The position numbers and the translations under genes are program-made. A stretch of DNA of 64,000 nt from Crossaster papposus (Eukaryota > Echinodermata > Asteroidea > Velatida > Solasteridae): assembly GCA_037893245.1 (NCBI GenBank), contig JBAIAA010000415.1, positions 868,001 to 932,000 on the forward strand. The letters run 5' to 3'. The notes below the pieces were generated by a model that worked only from the letters and a program-made list of their open reading frames with translations, was not told where the DNA came from and did no database searches. Of this stretch, positions 20,267 to 35,200 are shown piece by piece. Position 1 is the first letter of the stretch; each line of letters opens with the position of its first letter.

Positions 20267-23200
20267 GTAAGTATGAAATGTTTTACATTTAAAAAACCTG
20301 ATATATTCCTAGCAGTCTTGGTTCAGATGAATCAAATTAGCTCAACCCCAAAAAGAGTGGATTATTGTTTTAAGGGAACCGAAATCCGAGAACCATTCCG
20401 TTTACCAACAGACGCATGCGATCACACACTGTGCATGCAATAAGGCCGTTATCTTGAAAATTAAAGCGAGGCAAATAAACTTAAGGCAAAAGAAACAAGG
20501 CGACCTAAATGGTTTGAGCGTTGAGCAAGTGGCTCAGTCTTGCAAAGTGACGGCATATCAATAATCTTGTGGCTGACATTATCTCCACCACTTTCTAAGA
20601 GAGATGCGAGTGTGCTGTCTCTATTGTGTGTACATACAGCCATAGACGAACGCATGCGTTTGTATTGACCGGCAATCGTGGTCGTCGGACAAAAGAATTG
20701 GGAGTCAAACAATGGGTCCACGATTGACACAACGTCCACGATCTTTTCCCATGTACAAATCCTATGGCGATCATCAAAAAACGTTTGAGTATAAACAAAA
20801 GAGGGAAGACGGTCGGACAATACCCCGTCCACGATTGCCGGTCAAAACATAGCTGTGTGCATGTACGCTGATAGTTTTTTTTTAATGAAATCCGAACCTC
20901 AAGTCGCTGCTTCGCAGTCATGCTGCCCCTTTCTACTCCCAGAATGTTACATTTTGCATTATTATTATTATTGTATTAGGTAAGGCGTCATTAACATGAC
21001 ATGCCGTTCCCCCATAGGAGGCAATAATGGGACGGAGAGAACTCCCCCCCCCCCCCCCCCCCTCCCCCCCCCCCCCCCCCTTCTTTGTGGCGGTTATTGC
21101 GCTTGCAGAATGTTGCGGTTTCTGTTGAGGTTTTTAGGGGGGTAAAGAGTGTATAGATATAGGTAGGGGGGGGGGGACTAATTTATGGGGAGTCGCTCGG
21201 CCCCATTTCTTGCTGGATATATTCTCCCGCATCAAAACGGGGGGGGGGGGGGGGGGGGGGGGGTTCAGCCATGCACCAAGGCGGGAACGTGCCATTGTGT
21301 GTACTTCTTTGTTATGGAAAATAGTTGCGTACCGTACGCGTACCGCCGCGGGCAGGTTATTAGCAGCGGCAAAACGATCTGAAAAGGTGACAAATAAACG
21401 GAAGCTGGGCGTAAAGAAAATCACAAATGACTTGTCTGAGATGTGTTTTATAGGATCGATAAAAAATATGTCAAAACCTCTTCAAGGATTGTGTGTGGTA
21501 TTCATGCACATGTATATTAATGTTTGCAGGTAATTTTACACCGTGGCAAGTAATCATTGATGTTGTCATGATTTGTTTTGTCCGTTTTAGATGTTTTGTT
21601 AATACAGTTTATGGGCACATAAAAACAAAATGTTAGTCTTATATTTTAATATTACCCGGCAGACGTACCAATAGTCCAGGCAAAATATTCCATTTTGTTT
21701 TGTTGACCTAACACAAATTGCAACAAAAAACATTCACCACAGTGCACTTCTAAAAGGTCCCTAGAATGACATACTAAAAATCTCTAAAAATCTAAGTGAC
21801 GGTAATATGTAAAATGTGCATACATCGTTAATCCCTGCCGTTTAATATGTTTATTCCCATATTGGGGTATATATCTTATTTTCTTTTTGTAACAGTTTAT
21901 TTTGGTGATTCTACTTACACATCTTTACTTCAATAATATTTTCTCAAGCATTGAAGTGACTAAATAATTATGAAAATATAGTAATGGTCCAAAATGACTA
22001 CAATTATACCCAATATAAATATGCATGTATTTACCTTATCTCCAGATATCATCAAGTAGTCAGTATTGACGAGCTTTAAATTCATCAAGTTGCTTACTGG
22101 CACAGCTATCCTATTAAAACCTTATGGAAAATCATATGAACAATGATAACATTGTGATATTTATCTTAGCAAACAAAACTACTGGGGGAAAATGGTGTGT
22201 TCATAAAAAGAGTTGCCTGAGGTAAGAGACTGGAACAAGTTCAAGGAACCTGTGGTATTTATCTTAGCAAACAAAACTACTGGGGAAAAATGGTGTGTTC
22301 ATAACAAGAGTTGCCTGAGGTGAGAGACTGGAACAAGTTCAAGGAACCCCCCCCCCCCCCCCCCCAACAAAAATAAAATAATAATAATAATAACAATTAG
22401 AGATTGTTGTTGCTTACAATAATCATATCTACGTTAAAATGTAAATTGGGGATTTTCTTGAACTTGTTCAAGTCTCCCATGTTACCATGTTTATAGGCAA
22501 CCCTTTAACTACTTTTTCGCCCAATTTATGGACACACCATTTTCTTCAGTTTTTTGTTTGCTGGGCTAAATATCACAAAGTTATCATTGTTCATATGATT
22601 TTCAATAAGGTTTTAATCGGATAACTGTGCCAGGAAGCAACTTAGTGAATTTAAAGCTCGTCATAATGACTACTTGATGATATCTGGAGACAAGGTAAAT
22701 GCGTGCAAATTATAGGGCATAATTATAGGTAGTAATTTTGGGCCATTACTATATTTTTAAAATTATTCAGTCACTTAAATGCTTTAGCAATATTAGATCA
22801 ATAAAGTCCCTGAAAATGCACATTTCTTTTAAAGTGCTTTTATCCAGTTAATACAATAATTTTGCAGAAATACCCCGTTAAACTCAAAATTCAGCTTGGT
22901 ATCCATCATTTTGTTATTCAACGTTCTCAAATTATAGGATACCAACTTCTACTTAAAACTGTCTCTTCGTGTATGTTTTTTTTCAGAATACGGCCTATAG
23001 ACAATAGATTCGTGAACATAATCTGCACTTTCAACAATGCGTCACCGTTTTCACGAAAAGGCGAATTTAGCCTTTTAACCTTGCTGAACAAACTTTCGAG
23101 AAAATAGCGTGTAAAGTTGGTCTTTTTTTCGTTTAGCAGTTTGAAACATAACAAATTACAATCTTCTTAAATATGGCAAACTTTAGGAAAAATAGGTCAT

Positions 23201-26200
23201 TAGTTTTGCAGAATTAATCAATAAATAGAAGCGTCTCCGTGAAAACAAAAAACGATAAATTAGCAAATACACCCCTGTGGCTGTGAGAGTCAGAATGAAT
23301 ACATTTCCCCACTGCGAACCAAATTCGCCTTTTCGTGAAAACGCTAAAAGCCAGTATATACGCGCAAAATTTACCCAAATTCGCCTCTTTGTGAAAACGC
23401 TAAAGTCATACGTGCACCAAAGCGCCCCTTAATAAACACATTAAAATCAACGCTATATTCGCCTTCATGTTGTAGCTTCGGCATATAATACATAGCGGAA
23501 CTGGAAAACATTATTTGATCATTATTATTTTAAAAAATGTGTGGTTAAACATACCTTAATGTTTAATCCACATTAACAAAATATTGAAAGTGAGGCTAGA
23601 ATGCAAAGTAGTCTGTCACCATCCCATTGAACAGTTCATATTTTATAAAATACATTACAAAATAAGGTACACGGGGGACGTGGTAATTAAACCTACATTC
23701 TGTGCTATGTAGGTTTAATTAGCCAGCCTAGCTAATGGTCGCCTGCCTTCATGTTGTAGCTTCGGCATAAAATACATAGCGGAACTGGAAAACATTATTT
23801 GATCTCCATAAAGGAAAACCACTAGGGCCGTTTCTCAAACCATGTGGGTTCGTCTCCGTCTGTAGCTTCAGGCGTGTAATTTTGCAATGGATCCACCAGC
23901 GGCAGTCAGGCTGGCAGGACAACCGACCTTGTTAATAAAAAAAAATCCCCTATAAAGAAATAATTGGTCAGAACAAAGATTGGAAAGCCACAGTGTATTT
24001 ATCAAGTATCGACAAATAATACACAGAAATTCAAAATGTTTCAAAAGTATTTGAACAAGTATTTCAAGGAAACGAATCTTACGATTGAAAGCCTGAAACC
24101 TTGAGATTGAGTATGTCGCGTGCATGAAGACATGTTCATCAATCATATTCATCAATCAACATCCAATCATTTCTTGTTATGACTGCCGCTGCGCCAGTGT
24201 GAGAATCCTTGAATGCGATGTAGCTAGTTTTTTTTGAGTGACAGGGCCCCTTTCCGCATTTTGTTTAGTGCCAGTCAGGATAATAGGCTCGAAAGGCCAA
24301 AAGCTGACGAAAACGCACTTGCGGGTGCACCAGCCTAATTCAAGTCCAATTGAAAACAGTGTAAAATCAACAATGTTCACGACCAAGTTTCATGCACACC
24401 GACATCACTGGGGTTTCTCAAACAACAATCAGATTATTGTCTTGGTCTTTATCTTTCCATTTCTTTTCAATTTTTAGTAGGTTAGCCAATTATATTTTTT
24501 AATATTCACACCAAAAGAAACTCACCTCCTGAAAAGTGATACTTTCCGAGCCTGCAAGCAGCCATTTTACAAATGGCATCCCTCCACGTTCTAGGGCAAT
24601 TAGGACCGATTTTTCAACCGTAATTTTGTCAAGTCTGTCCTCAGATTGAAGCTCAAAAACCAGGGAGTTGATCCTATCCTATATTTACACAATCCCACCA
24701 TTTATTTCACCAAACGGCATCCTTTTTCAAAAGAAATTGGGGGGGGGGGGGGGGGGGCACATTTCATGCAGATGAGCTCGCGTAGAAATTCTCCTTTCAA
24801 TTAGGGTGGTGCACCCTTTAAATACAATGATTTATATTTATCTGGAACAAAATTAATATTAAAAGGTGCAGAATGAATCAAAGAACTCAAATGTGAAAAT
24901 AAAATAAAAAAGTTGATCCACTGGCCATCTACGGGGTTAAAGGTTTAAGGCCAGCCTATAGCATTTTGCACAGTCTTAAACCAGTACAGACTCCCATTGC
25001 TATATTGCAAACTGAAAACAAATAAAAAAGCATCTTAAAGATTAATTTTTACTAAATGTATGTCTATTGGTGGACTTGGTGGGCGAGTGCGGGGGTGCAT
25101 GTTTTATAGTTTGTTTGTTTTTTATTTATTTATTTTTTGTATTTAAATATTCCTTTAAAAACAATTATTAATTAATTTATTTATTTATTTATTTTTATTT
25201 TGTTTACATTTTTTTTAGGGGATGGGGTGGGGGTGGGGATGGGGGGTGGGGGTGGCCGGGGGGGGGGGGGGGGGTGATGGTTGGTAGGTGGGGGTATAAT
25301 TCGACAAACAAATATAATGCAAGGGGAGGAAATTGTAATTAAAGTCCAATTGAAAACAGTGTAAAATCAACAATGTTCACGACCAAGTTTCATGCACACC
25401 GACATCACTGGGGTTTCTCAAACAACAATCAGATTATTGTCTTGGTCTTTATCTTTCCATTTCTTTTCGATTTTTAGTAGGTTAGCCAATTACATTTTTT
25501 AATATTCACACCAAAAAAAAATCACCTCCCGAAAAGTGATACTTCCCGAGCCTGCAAGCAGCCATTTTACAAATGGCATCCCTCCACGTTCTAGGGCAAT
25601 TAGGACCCATTTTTCAACCGTAATTTTGTAAAGTCTGCCCTCAGATTGAAGCTCAAAAACCAGGTAGTTGATCCTATCCTATATTTACACAATCCCACCA
25701 TTTATTTCACCAAACGGCATTCCTTTTTCAAAAGAAATTGTGGGGGCACATTTCATGCAGATGAGCTCGGGTAGAAATTCTCCTTTTAATTAGGGTGGTG
25801 CACCCTTGCGGCTGCCGGAGTTGTGTGCTGAAATAAACACCGTGCTCATTTTTACGAAGCTGTATTAGAGACATGGTGAAAATAACTATTTTCTCTCACT
25901 TTAGCTAACTCGTACGTACGGCTTATATGTCGTACGTACGACTTATATGTCGTACGTACGACTTATGTGCTAAGATGGCGGACAAAAATTGGTTCAAAGG
26001 TCAAAATGGCTGTGCTTGTAGGTCCTAATAAGCAATGAATGCACACCAATTTTTAGCCCGATCCGACCTACCATGTGGTCGGGGAAGAAACCACAAACAT
26101 CTGACATTTTTACAGTAAAATACCACCCTGGTACAAAAATGTCATAACCATGTTGATTTTTTTCAAATATATGCAAATTTGGTATTAAAATAATAAGAAT

Positions 26201-29200
26201 TGCATGCTCAAATCATTTTTTTGTCAAAAATGAATTTTGTGAAAAGTTGGTCACCGTGACTTTACATATGTTACTATGACTTTTGAACAAATTTTTGTAA
26301 TAATGTATCATTCCGAAAATCAACGAAATGAAAATGACTTAATAGAGCATTTTTCCTCTATCAGAATCTACTAAGAAAATATTGGACTCTTTAAAATTTA
26401 CAACTTTATGACTATTTTTGTACAGTTGGTAGGTTACAAATTAGTCAATTTATAGACTTTAGATTAGAAATCCACTAACTTACTGTTCTGTTTCAATTGT
26501 TACTAAAATTATTCTTGGTTGGGAAATTTATCATGTTGAGGGCTGATGTGGAATTTATTTGAGCATGCAATTCTCATTATTTTAATACAAAATTTGCATA
26601 TATTCAATGAAAATTTACATTGTTTTGACATATTTGTACCAACAGGGTGGTATTTTACTCTAAAAAATATCAATTTTTGTGGTTTCTGCCCTGACCACAA
26701 AAAGTCATGTTAGGTCTGATCAGGCTAAAAATTGGTGTGCATCCATTGCTCATAAGGACCTATATACACGCATAGCATTTGTTATCAAAATCGGAAGATA
26801 AGCATAGCATTCATTTGTTATCAAAATCGGAAGATAAGGTAAAAAAGTGCGTTGGTCTGACATGAAATGACCCACGTACGACCTAAATGAAACTTTAAAG
26901 CTAAACAAGTTAATTTCAATCTGAGCAAAGGCTAATCTCAACAATAAACGGTCGGCAAACAATGCAAAGATGGCGGACAAACTTGTGCTATCTACCGATT
27001 AAGGCTCGGCGTAGGCCTACTTCCGGTATAAGTCGTACGTACGACATACAAGTCGTACGTACGAGTTACATTTCATAAGTCGTACTTACGACATATAAGT
27101 CGTACGTACGAGTTACATTTCATAAGTCGTACGTATACGACATATAAGTCGGAAATACGAGTTAGCTGAAGTGAGAGAAAATAATTATTTTCACCATGTC
27201 CCCAATACAGCTTCGTACATTTTTCACTCGCGAATAAATCTCTCATGTGCGAAGTCACTGTTTCTGTGCGCATTTGCAATTTCGCAAAATAACAAGTTCA
27301 TTCCGGGGCAATCTTAGCATGTATTGCTTGTTTGTTTCTAGTTCATTAGATCAAGGACACATCAACTCCCAAGAGAGAAACAACACGGTGTGTTAATTTG
27401 CTTCTTGGTGAACTAACAACAGCTTGAATACAACTAAGTAAAAGGCTTCACCCAGAGCAGAGCATTCATAGTCAGACATAATTGATTGGAATGTTCCAGA
27501 CGACGAAGCATTATTTGTATAATGACGACGTACGTCAAATATTCACTTACGCAAGTGATTCGGGAAATAAATGGATGTTACAAGGAGAAAGGTCGCTACA
27601 TGTGCGCTGCGGGTTACTCATCGATTGCATGTAATGATGCGATCAAAATTACGAATATGATTTGATTTCAGGCATTTTATAGCAAAATAAAATATTTAAA
27701 AAACTTCATTTGCAGCAGTGCAGGAGTGCATTATCAACCATTACATTAATTATTCCAACTGCGCATGTGCCCAACAATTTGACAATGGGATAAACGCGGT
27801 AAATAAATGCCCATAAGGCAATGGGCTTTATTTACGAGTCGGCCATATTGAATTGAAACTTAAGGAGAAATCTTCATTTTTTGGAACTTCCGGATAGAAA
27901 TGACTGTAATACAATGACTGTAATATCTCTGATGAGTAATTAAAAATGTGTGGTTAAACATACCTTAATGTTTAATCCACATTAAAAAAATATTGAAAGT
28001 GAGGCTAGAATGCAAAGTAGTCTGTCACCATCCCATTGAACAGTTCGTATTTTATAAAATACATTACAAAATAAGGTACACGGGAGACGTGGTAATTAAA
28101 CCTACATTCTGTGCTATTTTGTTGTGCAATAAAAAAAACACGATGATAATGGTTGTTTGGACACACAAGAACCATGACACTTCGCTGTCCATACGTTGTT
28201 TTTTGGGGGTTAAATGTTACTTCAGAACACGACGATCTCTGTAAATTTGCTGGTAGCCGCTATGCTTTTGCATCCATAGAAAAAATAAATCACAAATCTT
28301 GTTGTGCACATGCGCAGTTGGAGTACGTACCAAACTCAATTTTTTTCGTGCGTTCAGCTCAGACGTGATTTTGTTCTTTTACTCTTTTGTAATTTTACAA
28401 ATTACTTTTGTACAGACGCCTACAACTCAAACGAGATGACACTGACCATCTACGACCATTCACTGGAGATCGACAGAGATTTGGAAATTCCCCGATTTCG
28501 TCTCAACGAGTACAAGACGGAAATGACGGAGATTGGCTACGGGCCGACGGGTAAAAGGTTCCGCGTACATTATACCTCGTCTCGTTTCGTGTACATTATA
28601 CCTCCGGTCTTGTTCCGATTGCCGAAATCTGGCCGTGTACGAATTACTTGGCTGCGGCTTTATATTACACATGAGTCAATGCGACATGGCTGCAGCCGCT
28701 ACCACTGACTCGTGTTTAATATCAAATGGTTCGCCAGTTGTTGGTTTGTGACGTCACTAGCGCATGCGCCTTGATAACCTATCGAGCTAGGTTTTATGGG
28801 TATTCCCCTAAGCAAGTATATACCATATTAAAGGTGAGGCAAGGATGACGTATTATAACCGGAAAACAAAATACGGGACGGGACAAAATGTCTAGGTTTT
28901 CTAAGAATGCCAAGGTTGCGAGAAATAGAGGAGTCCCTATAAGGACTTTCCGACAATTATTTCTCCACATCAATAATGACACACAAAAGAATTACATGAA
29001 TCAAGATTTTCTATAGGATTATTGTTAAAACAAATCTTAATGTTTTTATCTACAGTTAAATTTAGTAAAAACCATCGTATGTGTTTTTCTTAAATTAAAA
29101 GATAATTTATTACACAAAAACTATTTAAATACATTAGTTAACTCAGACTAGTCGAACCATCGTCGACGAGCGTGAGATCGATCAGAATTAGTCGAATTAT

Positions 29201-32200
29201 GGTTAACCATAGTCCTTGATCGAACTTGCTCCAAGTATAGTAATTCGGACACGGCGTCTTCCCCAGAGTCCACTCGATATTGTAGGCCACAGCCCCTTCG
29301 GGGAAAAAAACCAGTGCGTGATGGTTTTAAGGTCCGACAAAATAATTGTCGCCTTTTTTGTTCGACAAAACTTCATCTTCACTTTATCATAGTTTACCGC
29401 ACTCTTTTCGTTGATTTAACTGCTGTTTCACTTGTCAGGCCCCATTCATTACCGGCCTTGTTGTAATCACAGTCATAGTTGTTGGTGTTGTTATGTTAAT
29501 TGTAAATCCGACTCCCAGTACCGTTGATGAAGGGAAATTTGAAAATTTGTTTGGTCCATTTCATAAGCCAAACGTATTGTATGTAATCACACTAGGTTGC
29601 AATGAATGCACTGTGCATGTGACCAGCCAGGTAAGCGTCATGCTATCAGTTGATATGGCGGTGAGGCCTATATTTGGGTGGGTGTATTGTGCAAGATGTA
29701 CAACTAATTAAGGCGGATCAAACAAAAATGAAACAAGCTGATTGATATTCAGGAACTCACTTAGTCAGCTTCGGTAGAGCACGATTTTTCAAAGTAGAAC
29801 AATCTTGATGTACCGTAGCAAATCGCACTCAAAATGGCAAAGTCAATCGAATTGTCTTGTCAAGACGCTATCAAGCCACCGTCAATATGTGGTACGGCAG
29901 TAGTGCGATAGTGCAACGACCTATTTGTCACGGCGTTCTATACGAAATGCCAATATTGTACTACGACGTCACTACGGCGTCAGTACGATTTTGCAAGACA
30001 CCAGTACGACGTCAGTACGATTTAACAACACGCCTGTACGATTTAATTAATCACATGACAAACATGAGTGAATATTTGAATGTTGTCGTCCTAATTCTTC
30101 GATGGGGAGCCCCCTTTGGCGCGAATTTCCCAAGTTTGTCATGGCAGCGTGTGTTATAACCTTTCCTACGATGCAAACAAACAAACAAACAAACAAACAA
30201 TACGGTCAACAGTAGTCACGTAATGCAAAAGACGTTCTTGGTGGCGTCTTGTTCAAGTCGTTCTAGTGGCAGCACCATCGTAGTGGCATCGTATCAGACG
30301 ATTTATAAATTAGAAATGTGTCTCTGTTCGCGTTTGATCGCGCTATAACTTTTGGAATTCCAAATGTTCTGTGCACCGTCTGGGCATCGTCTGGTCATCG
30401 CTATAGCAGCGAATGAAGACGATTTAAGGCGAATGGCAACACGAGCCCCTCGCGACCCAATACAGCTCCAACACGGATTATGGCGATACCAAATTAAATA
30501 TTTAAACATGTTTGAAATGTTTTGCCCGTCTAGCGAATCAAGAAGAAGGGACATGGTTCAGTAATAATTAAGACGCCCCCACATGACACGGTATCAAAAC
30601 GGTGCCCACAAGGTTCAACACGGTTATACACGGTTTTACAAACAATCAAAATTCGTGTTTAATCGCATGTGCGCGCTTGGCAAATTCAGCTGGGTAAACG
30701 TTACTGTAGTGGCTGTTGTGGCCACTACGAATTAGTACGAATGAGTACGAATGAATAAGACGCCATCACGACATACCACCGGGCAACGTCACGACAACGT
30801 CACGACAACGTTGCGAATCTCATACGATGCTGCTGCGGTGAACCATGATTCTTTCGACCACTATGGTAGAGCAAGATTTTTTTGAACATTCACAAACAAT
30901 CGTGCTCCTCAACGGTGGCATCACGTTCCACTACAGTGCGCTACGCTGTACCACGATTGACCACGAACATGTGTACGACGCCGTTGCGATGTTAAATAAT
31001 TGAAAAATCGTGCTCTACCGTAGCAAAAATCGCGTACGGGTCATTCCATGTCAGACCAACACACTTTTTTACCTTATCTCCTCCGATTTTGATAAAAAAA
31101 TGATGTGCTTGTAGGTCCTAATGAGCAATGAATGCACACCAATTTTTAGCCCGATCCGACCTACCATGTGGTCAGGGCAGAAACCACAACAATCTGAAAT
31201 TTTTAGAGTAAAATACCATTTTTTTGTGTACAAATAATCACGACCATGTCAATTTTTATCATATATATGCAAATTTGGTATTAAAATAATGAGAATTGCA
31301 TGCTCAAATCAATTCTTTTGAAAAGAAGGTCACCGTGACTTTGCATATGTTACTATGACCTTTGACCCATTTTTTGTAATAATGTATCATTCCGAAAATC
31401 GAAATGAAAATGATTTGTAGAGCATGTATTCCTCTATCAGAATACTAAGAAACAATTGAGGTCTTTAGAATTTACAACTTTATGACTATTTGTGTACAGT
31501 TGGTAGGTTACAAATTTATAGACTCACATTAGAAATCCACTAACACAACTTAGTTTTCTTGTTTAAATTGTTACAAAAATTATTCCCTGGTTGGGGAATT
31601 TTTCATGTTGAGGGCTGATGTGGTCTAACCAGACTCATACTTAAATTATTAGCAGTGGCGCACCCAGGATTTAGCTTTTTTGTTTGAGGGGGGGGGGGGG
31701 GCAACAACAATTCTTATTTTTTTTTAAAGAAAACGTACTACATTATTCTGTGTTCGACGAGCGCAATTGGGATAACGAATTCATTTTAAAGCAAACTTGC
31801 GAATGCGTATGTGGTTGCATGTACCTGTACGTGCATAGTGTGCGTGCAGTAGGAAATAAAAAGTACACAATACAGATGTGCAATATGGTATAAATATCAC
31901 ACTGTTGTTGCTATGGATAGACTAATCAGGATCTACATGAAGGATTCAAGTTCGATTGAAGATAATACTCAATATCGCAATTAAAGTAACCTTACTTATT
32001 CATCACTGCGCTTTTTGAAACTTAAAGGGAAACTCCACCCATAGTTTATAATTGCATAATGTTAAATAGTGTCAATTGCCATTGTAACTTGATTTTTATT
32101 TCATTTTTATCGGTTTCGGTAATCATAAAACAGAGATTTTCTTTGCACTGCGCTATACCGTTATGCGAGCCGCCATTTTGTTCTGGTTTATCGGTACATC

Positions 32201-35200
32201 CGAGATATTGTGATGTAGTGTCTGCACCATCAGTACGCGAAGCCCGACCGATAGCGGCCCTGCACGCGCAAGGACTGCAAGTGAACCCCTTCGTGTACGG
32301 CATAGTGTATACACAATGTGTATGTACATGTGAAAGTGGGCTCAAAATCATACGGAGAAGGACCTGATGCCATAATTACTAGCTCATAGATTTTCTATTC
32401 TTCTCAGAAAATACAAAAATGCAATACATGTACTCGCAATAGTCGGGCGCCGTACAACATACGTCTGCATAATGTAGTTGGCCGCGTCAAGGTGGGATAC
32501 CAGTGCGAACAACAGACAATAAAGCGATGTCCATTGAGGTGCAGACACTACGTCATAATTTCCAGGGCGAGGCGGGAAATTTGAACAATTATGGCCGCGC
32601 CCTTGGATTCCTGAATGCCAAGAAATCATGAATATAATAAGCGCGTGTGTCGTTCTCGGTAACAAATCAAAACAAATTCTCTGCGGAGTCAGTATGTTAC
32701 CATATACTCTTTTAGACTGGGTAAAATATTATTGAGCTTGGAATTTCCCTTTAATATCTCTCACAGACTTGGTATTTTGTTAATTTGAAATGAATTTTAC
32801 CTGGATGTGATTCCGCCGAACTAGGTGCGGGTAGAAAGCATGGAACTGTTGCGTACCATGAACAGTCACAGGAATTTTCCGCACTATTGCACTTCACTCT
32901 TGTGTACAAAATCAAACTGTATTCCTGGAATATTCACCTTAGCCCACGAATACAGCGGCTGAGCATTCAAGATTTGGTCTTCATATGGCCCCAAAAGCCA
33001 AATTCTGGGTGCGCCACTGCTAATAATTTAAGTATGAGTCTGGTTAGACCACATCAGCCCTCAACATGATAAATTCCCCAACCAAGAATAATTTTAGTAA
33101 CAATTGAAACAGAACAGTAAGTTGTGGAGTGCCGTGGCCTCGTGGTCTGGAGCATTGAATTTGTAATCTGTAGGTAGAGCTACATGTTGTGGGTTCGAGT
33201 CCAGCCTAGGACTATAGTGCGTGTGCCCTTGGGCAAGGCACTTTGTCACTCATTGCTTCTCTCCATCCAGGAGTAAATGGATACCTGTGATGGCAGAAAT
33301 GGTTATTGTGGTTGATTTTACTGCTTTGCGCCGAAATGGCAGCATCGAGCTGGTATACTCCCCAGGGAGCTGAGATGGTATTTGGAATGTTTCATGGGCC
33401 CAATGACAGGGGTAATAATGTTAAGTGTTTGAGACTTGTGACTTGAGACTGGTGATAAAGCGCTATATAAGCACCAAACATTGTTAGTGAATTTCTAATG
33501 TATATTAATTGACTAATTTGTAACCTACCAACTGTACACAAATAGTCATAAAGTTGTAAATTTTGAAGACCCCAATTTGTTCTTAGTGGATCCTGATAGA
33601 GGAAGACATGCTCTATCAGGTCCATTTCATTTCGTTGATTTTCGGAATGATACATTATTACAAAAGTTGGGTCAAAGGTCATGGTAACATATGAAAAGTC
33701 ACGGTGACCTACTTTTCAGGGAATTTATTTTTGACAAAAGAATAGATTTTAGCATGCAATTCTCATTATTTTAATATCAAATTTGCTTATATTTGTATTG
33801 AAAATTAACATAGTTATGACATATTTGTACCAAAAGGGTGGTATTTTACTATAAAAATTTCAGAATTTTGTAGTTTCTGCCCTGACCACATGGTAGGTCG
33901 GATCGGGCTAAAATCGGTGTGCATTCATTGCTCATTGGGACCTACAAGCACAGCAGTTTGTTTAAAAATAGGAAGGCATTAGATACAAAAGTGCGTTGGT
34001 CTGACATGGAATGACCCGTATGTGGGAAAGGGGCATAATATTGTAGACCGCTATGGCGCTTCGAATCGTCCGGGGAGTTAGGTTTTCCAGACCGCTATAG
34101 CACTTCGCATCTTCCAGGTTTTAGTCCTTCATTTAGCGGCGAACAAAATGTGTTTTATTTCCGCTTCGTAGAGGATAATTACCGGGACTAAGTTATAGAC
34201 AACTGAATCGTACCAATCGTCTATTATTTTCAGTTCACGGACGAGCCCAGATTACCGACATGTTAAAGACGGTTCGCTAAGGTCGTGTTCGTGGTTTTAT
34301 TGAGCCAAGTTGAGCGGATCCTCATTGAATGTGCAGGAACTGTGCCCTTTTCAACAACTGTATGTGTTCCTTCCTCTATGGATATTAACGTGCTCGCGGT
34401 GCTAACGATGCGTGATTCCTCAGTTAGAGGAGTGCCATGGTTTTCTCCAGAATATTGGTTTGGCTGTCCATGATTATCGCACGCTTGAGGACAACTCGGT
34501 TTACAAATGTACGCCAATAATATTTCAATAGATGCAGAAAAGAACGGTTTGGTGAAAAAAATGTTACCAGTCGCAAATGCATTAATGTAAAATCTATAGT
34601 TTGAAAACGGCGAAAATATGTAGTTCCCCGACGACGCAGTTGTAAATAGGATCTGAAATTGACTAGAAAATCATACCAGTATCAGCTAAAGAAAGGAAAC
34701 AACTGGGACATTCCGAATTGAAAACATAAAATGTTGTGAAAGGTATCTTTATTAAAAAATAAGAAATAAAAAGAGTTGCATAAATATTATGAGTAACCAT
34801 GACCATGCATGACTTTCCATATTTTAGTACTGAAATTGTAATACTAAACATGATTGAATTAGATTAGAACGGTAATGACAATTTGCTAAGAATTTTAGGG
34901 AAATTGTATAGGATTATTGGGCCCTTTGTCGTTGAATCATGTAGTTATGAAATCGAATAGGCTTTTGGAAAATAATTTGGCTCTCGCAGGGCGGATTTAT
35001 CTGTTAAGAAAGTGATGTGTTTATTAGGACGGCCCTTTTTATTTATGTGGTTCTCATTTTCTATTGTACCTATTTTGGGGCTCCCGATCCAAGATTTTTT
35101 TTTTTAAATTAGCAAATAAACAAAAAATGAATAGTACATTTATACAATACGGCTCTGTGTTATATGATAGCGCTATTGAAAGAGATTTGTTTATACACAA

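Larger units (their letters stand above)
31035..34020. mobile_element. Foldback element with nested insertions
   Basis: Ends TACGGGTCATTCCATGTCAG and its inverse meet at 31035 and 34020. Left arm 31035-31680 matches right arm 32992-34020 in reverse. The right arm is longer because a SINE (33123-33480) sits in it, and the spacer carries a TTAA-flanked element (32022-32754). Confidence 0.8.

Noticed and set aside
28304-28708. 134-codon frame around the channel exon.
   Set aside because: Only 28416-28550 between the splice sites is coding; the rest is intron read-through.
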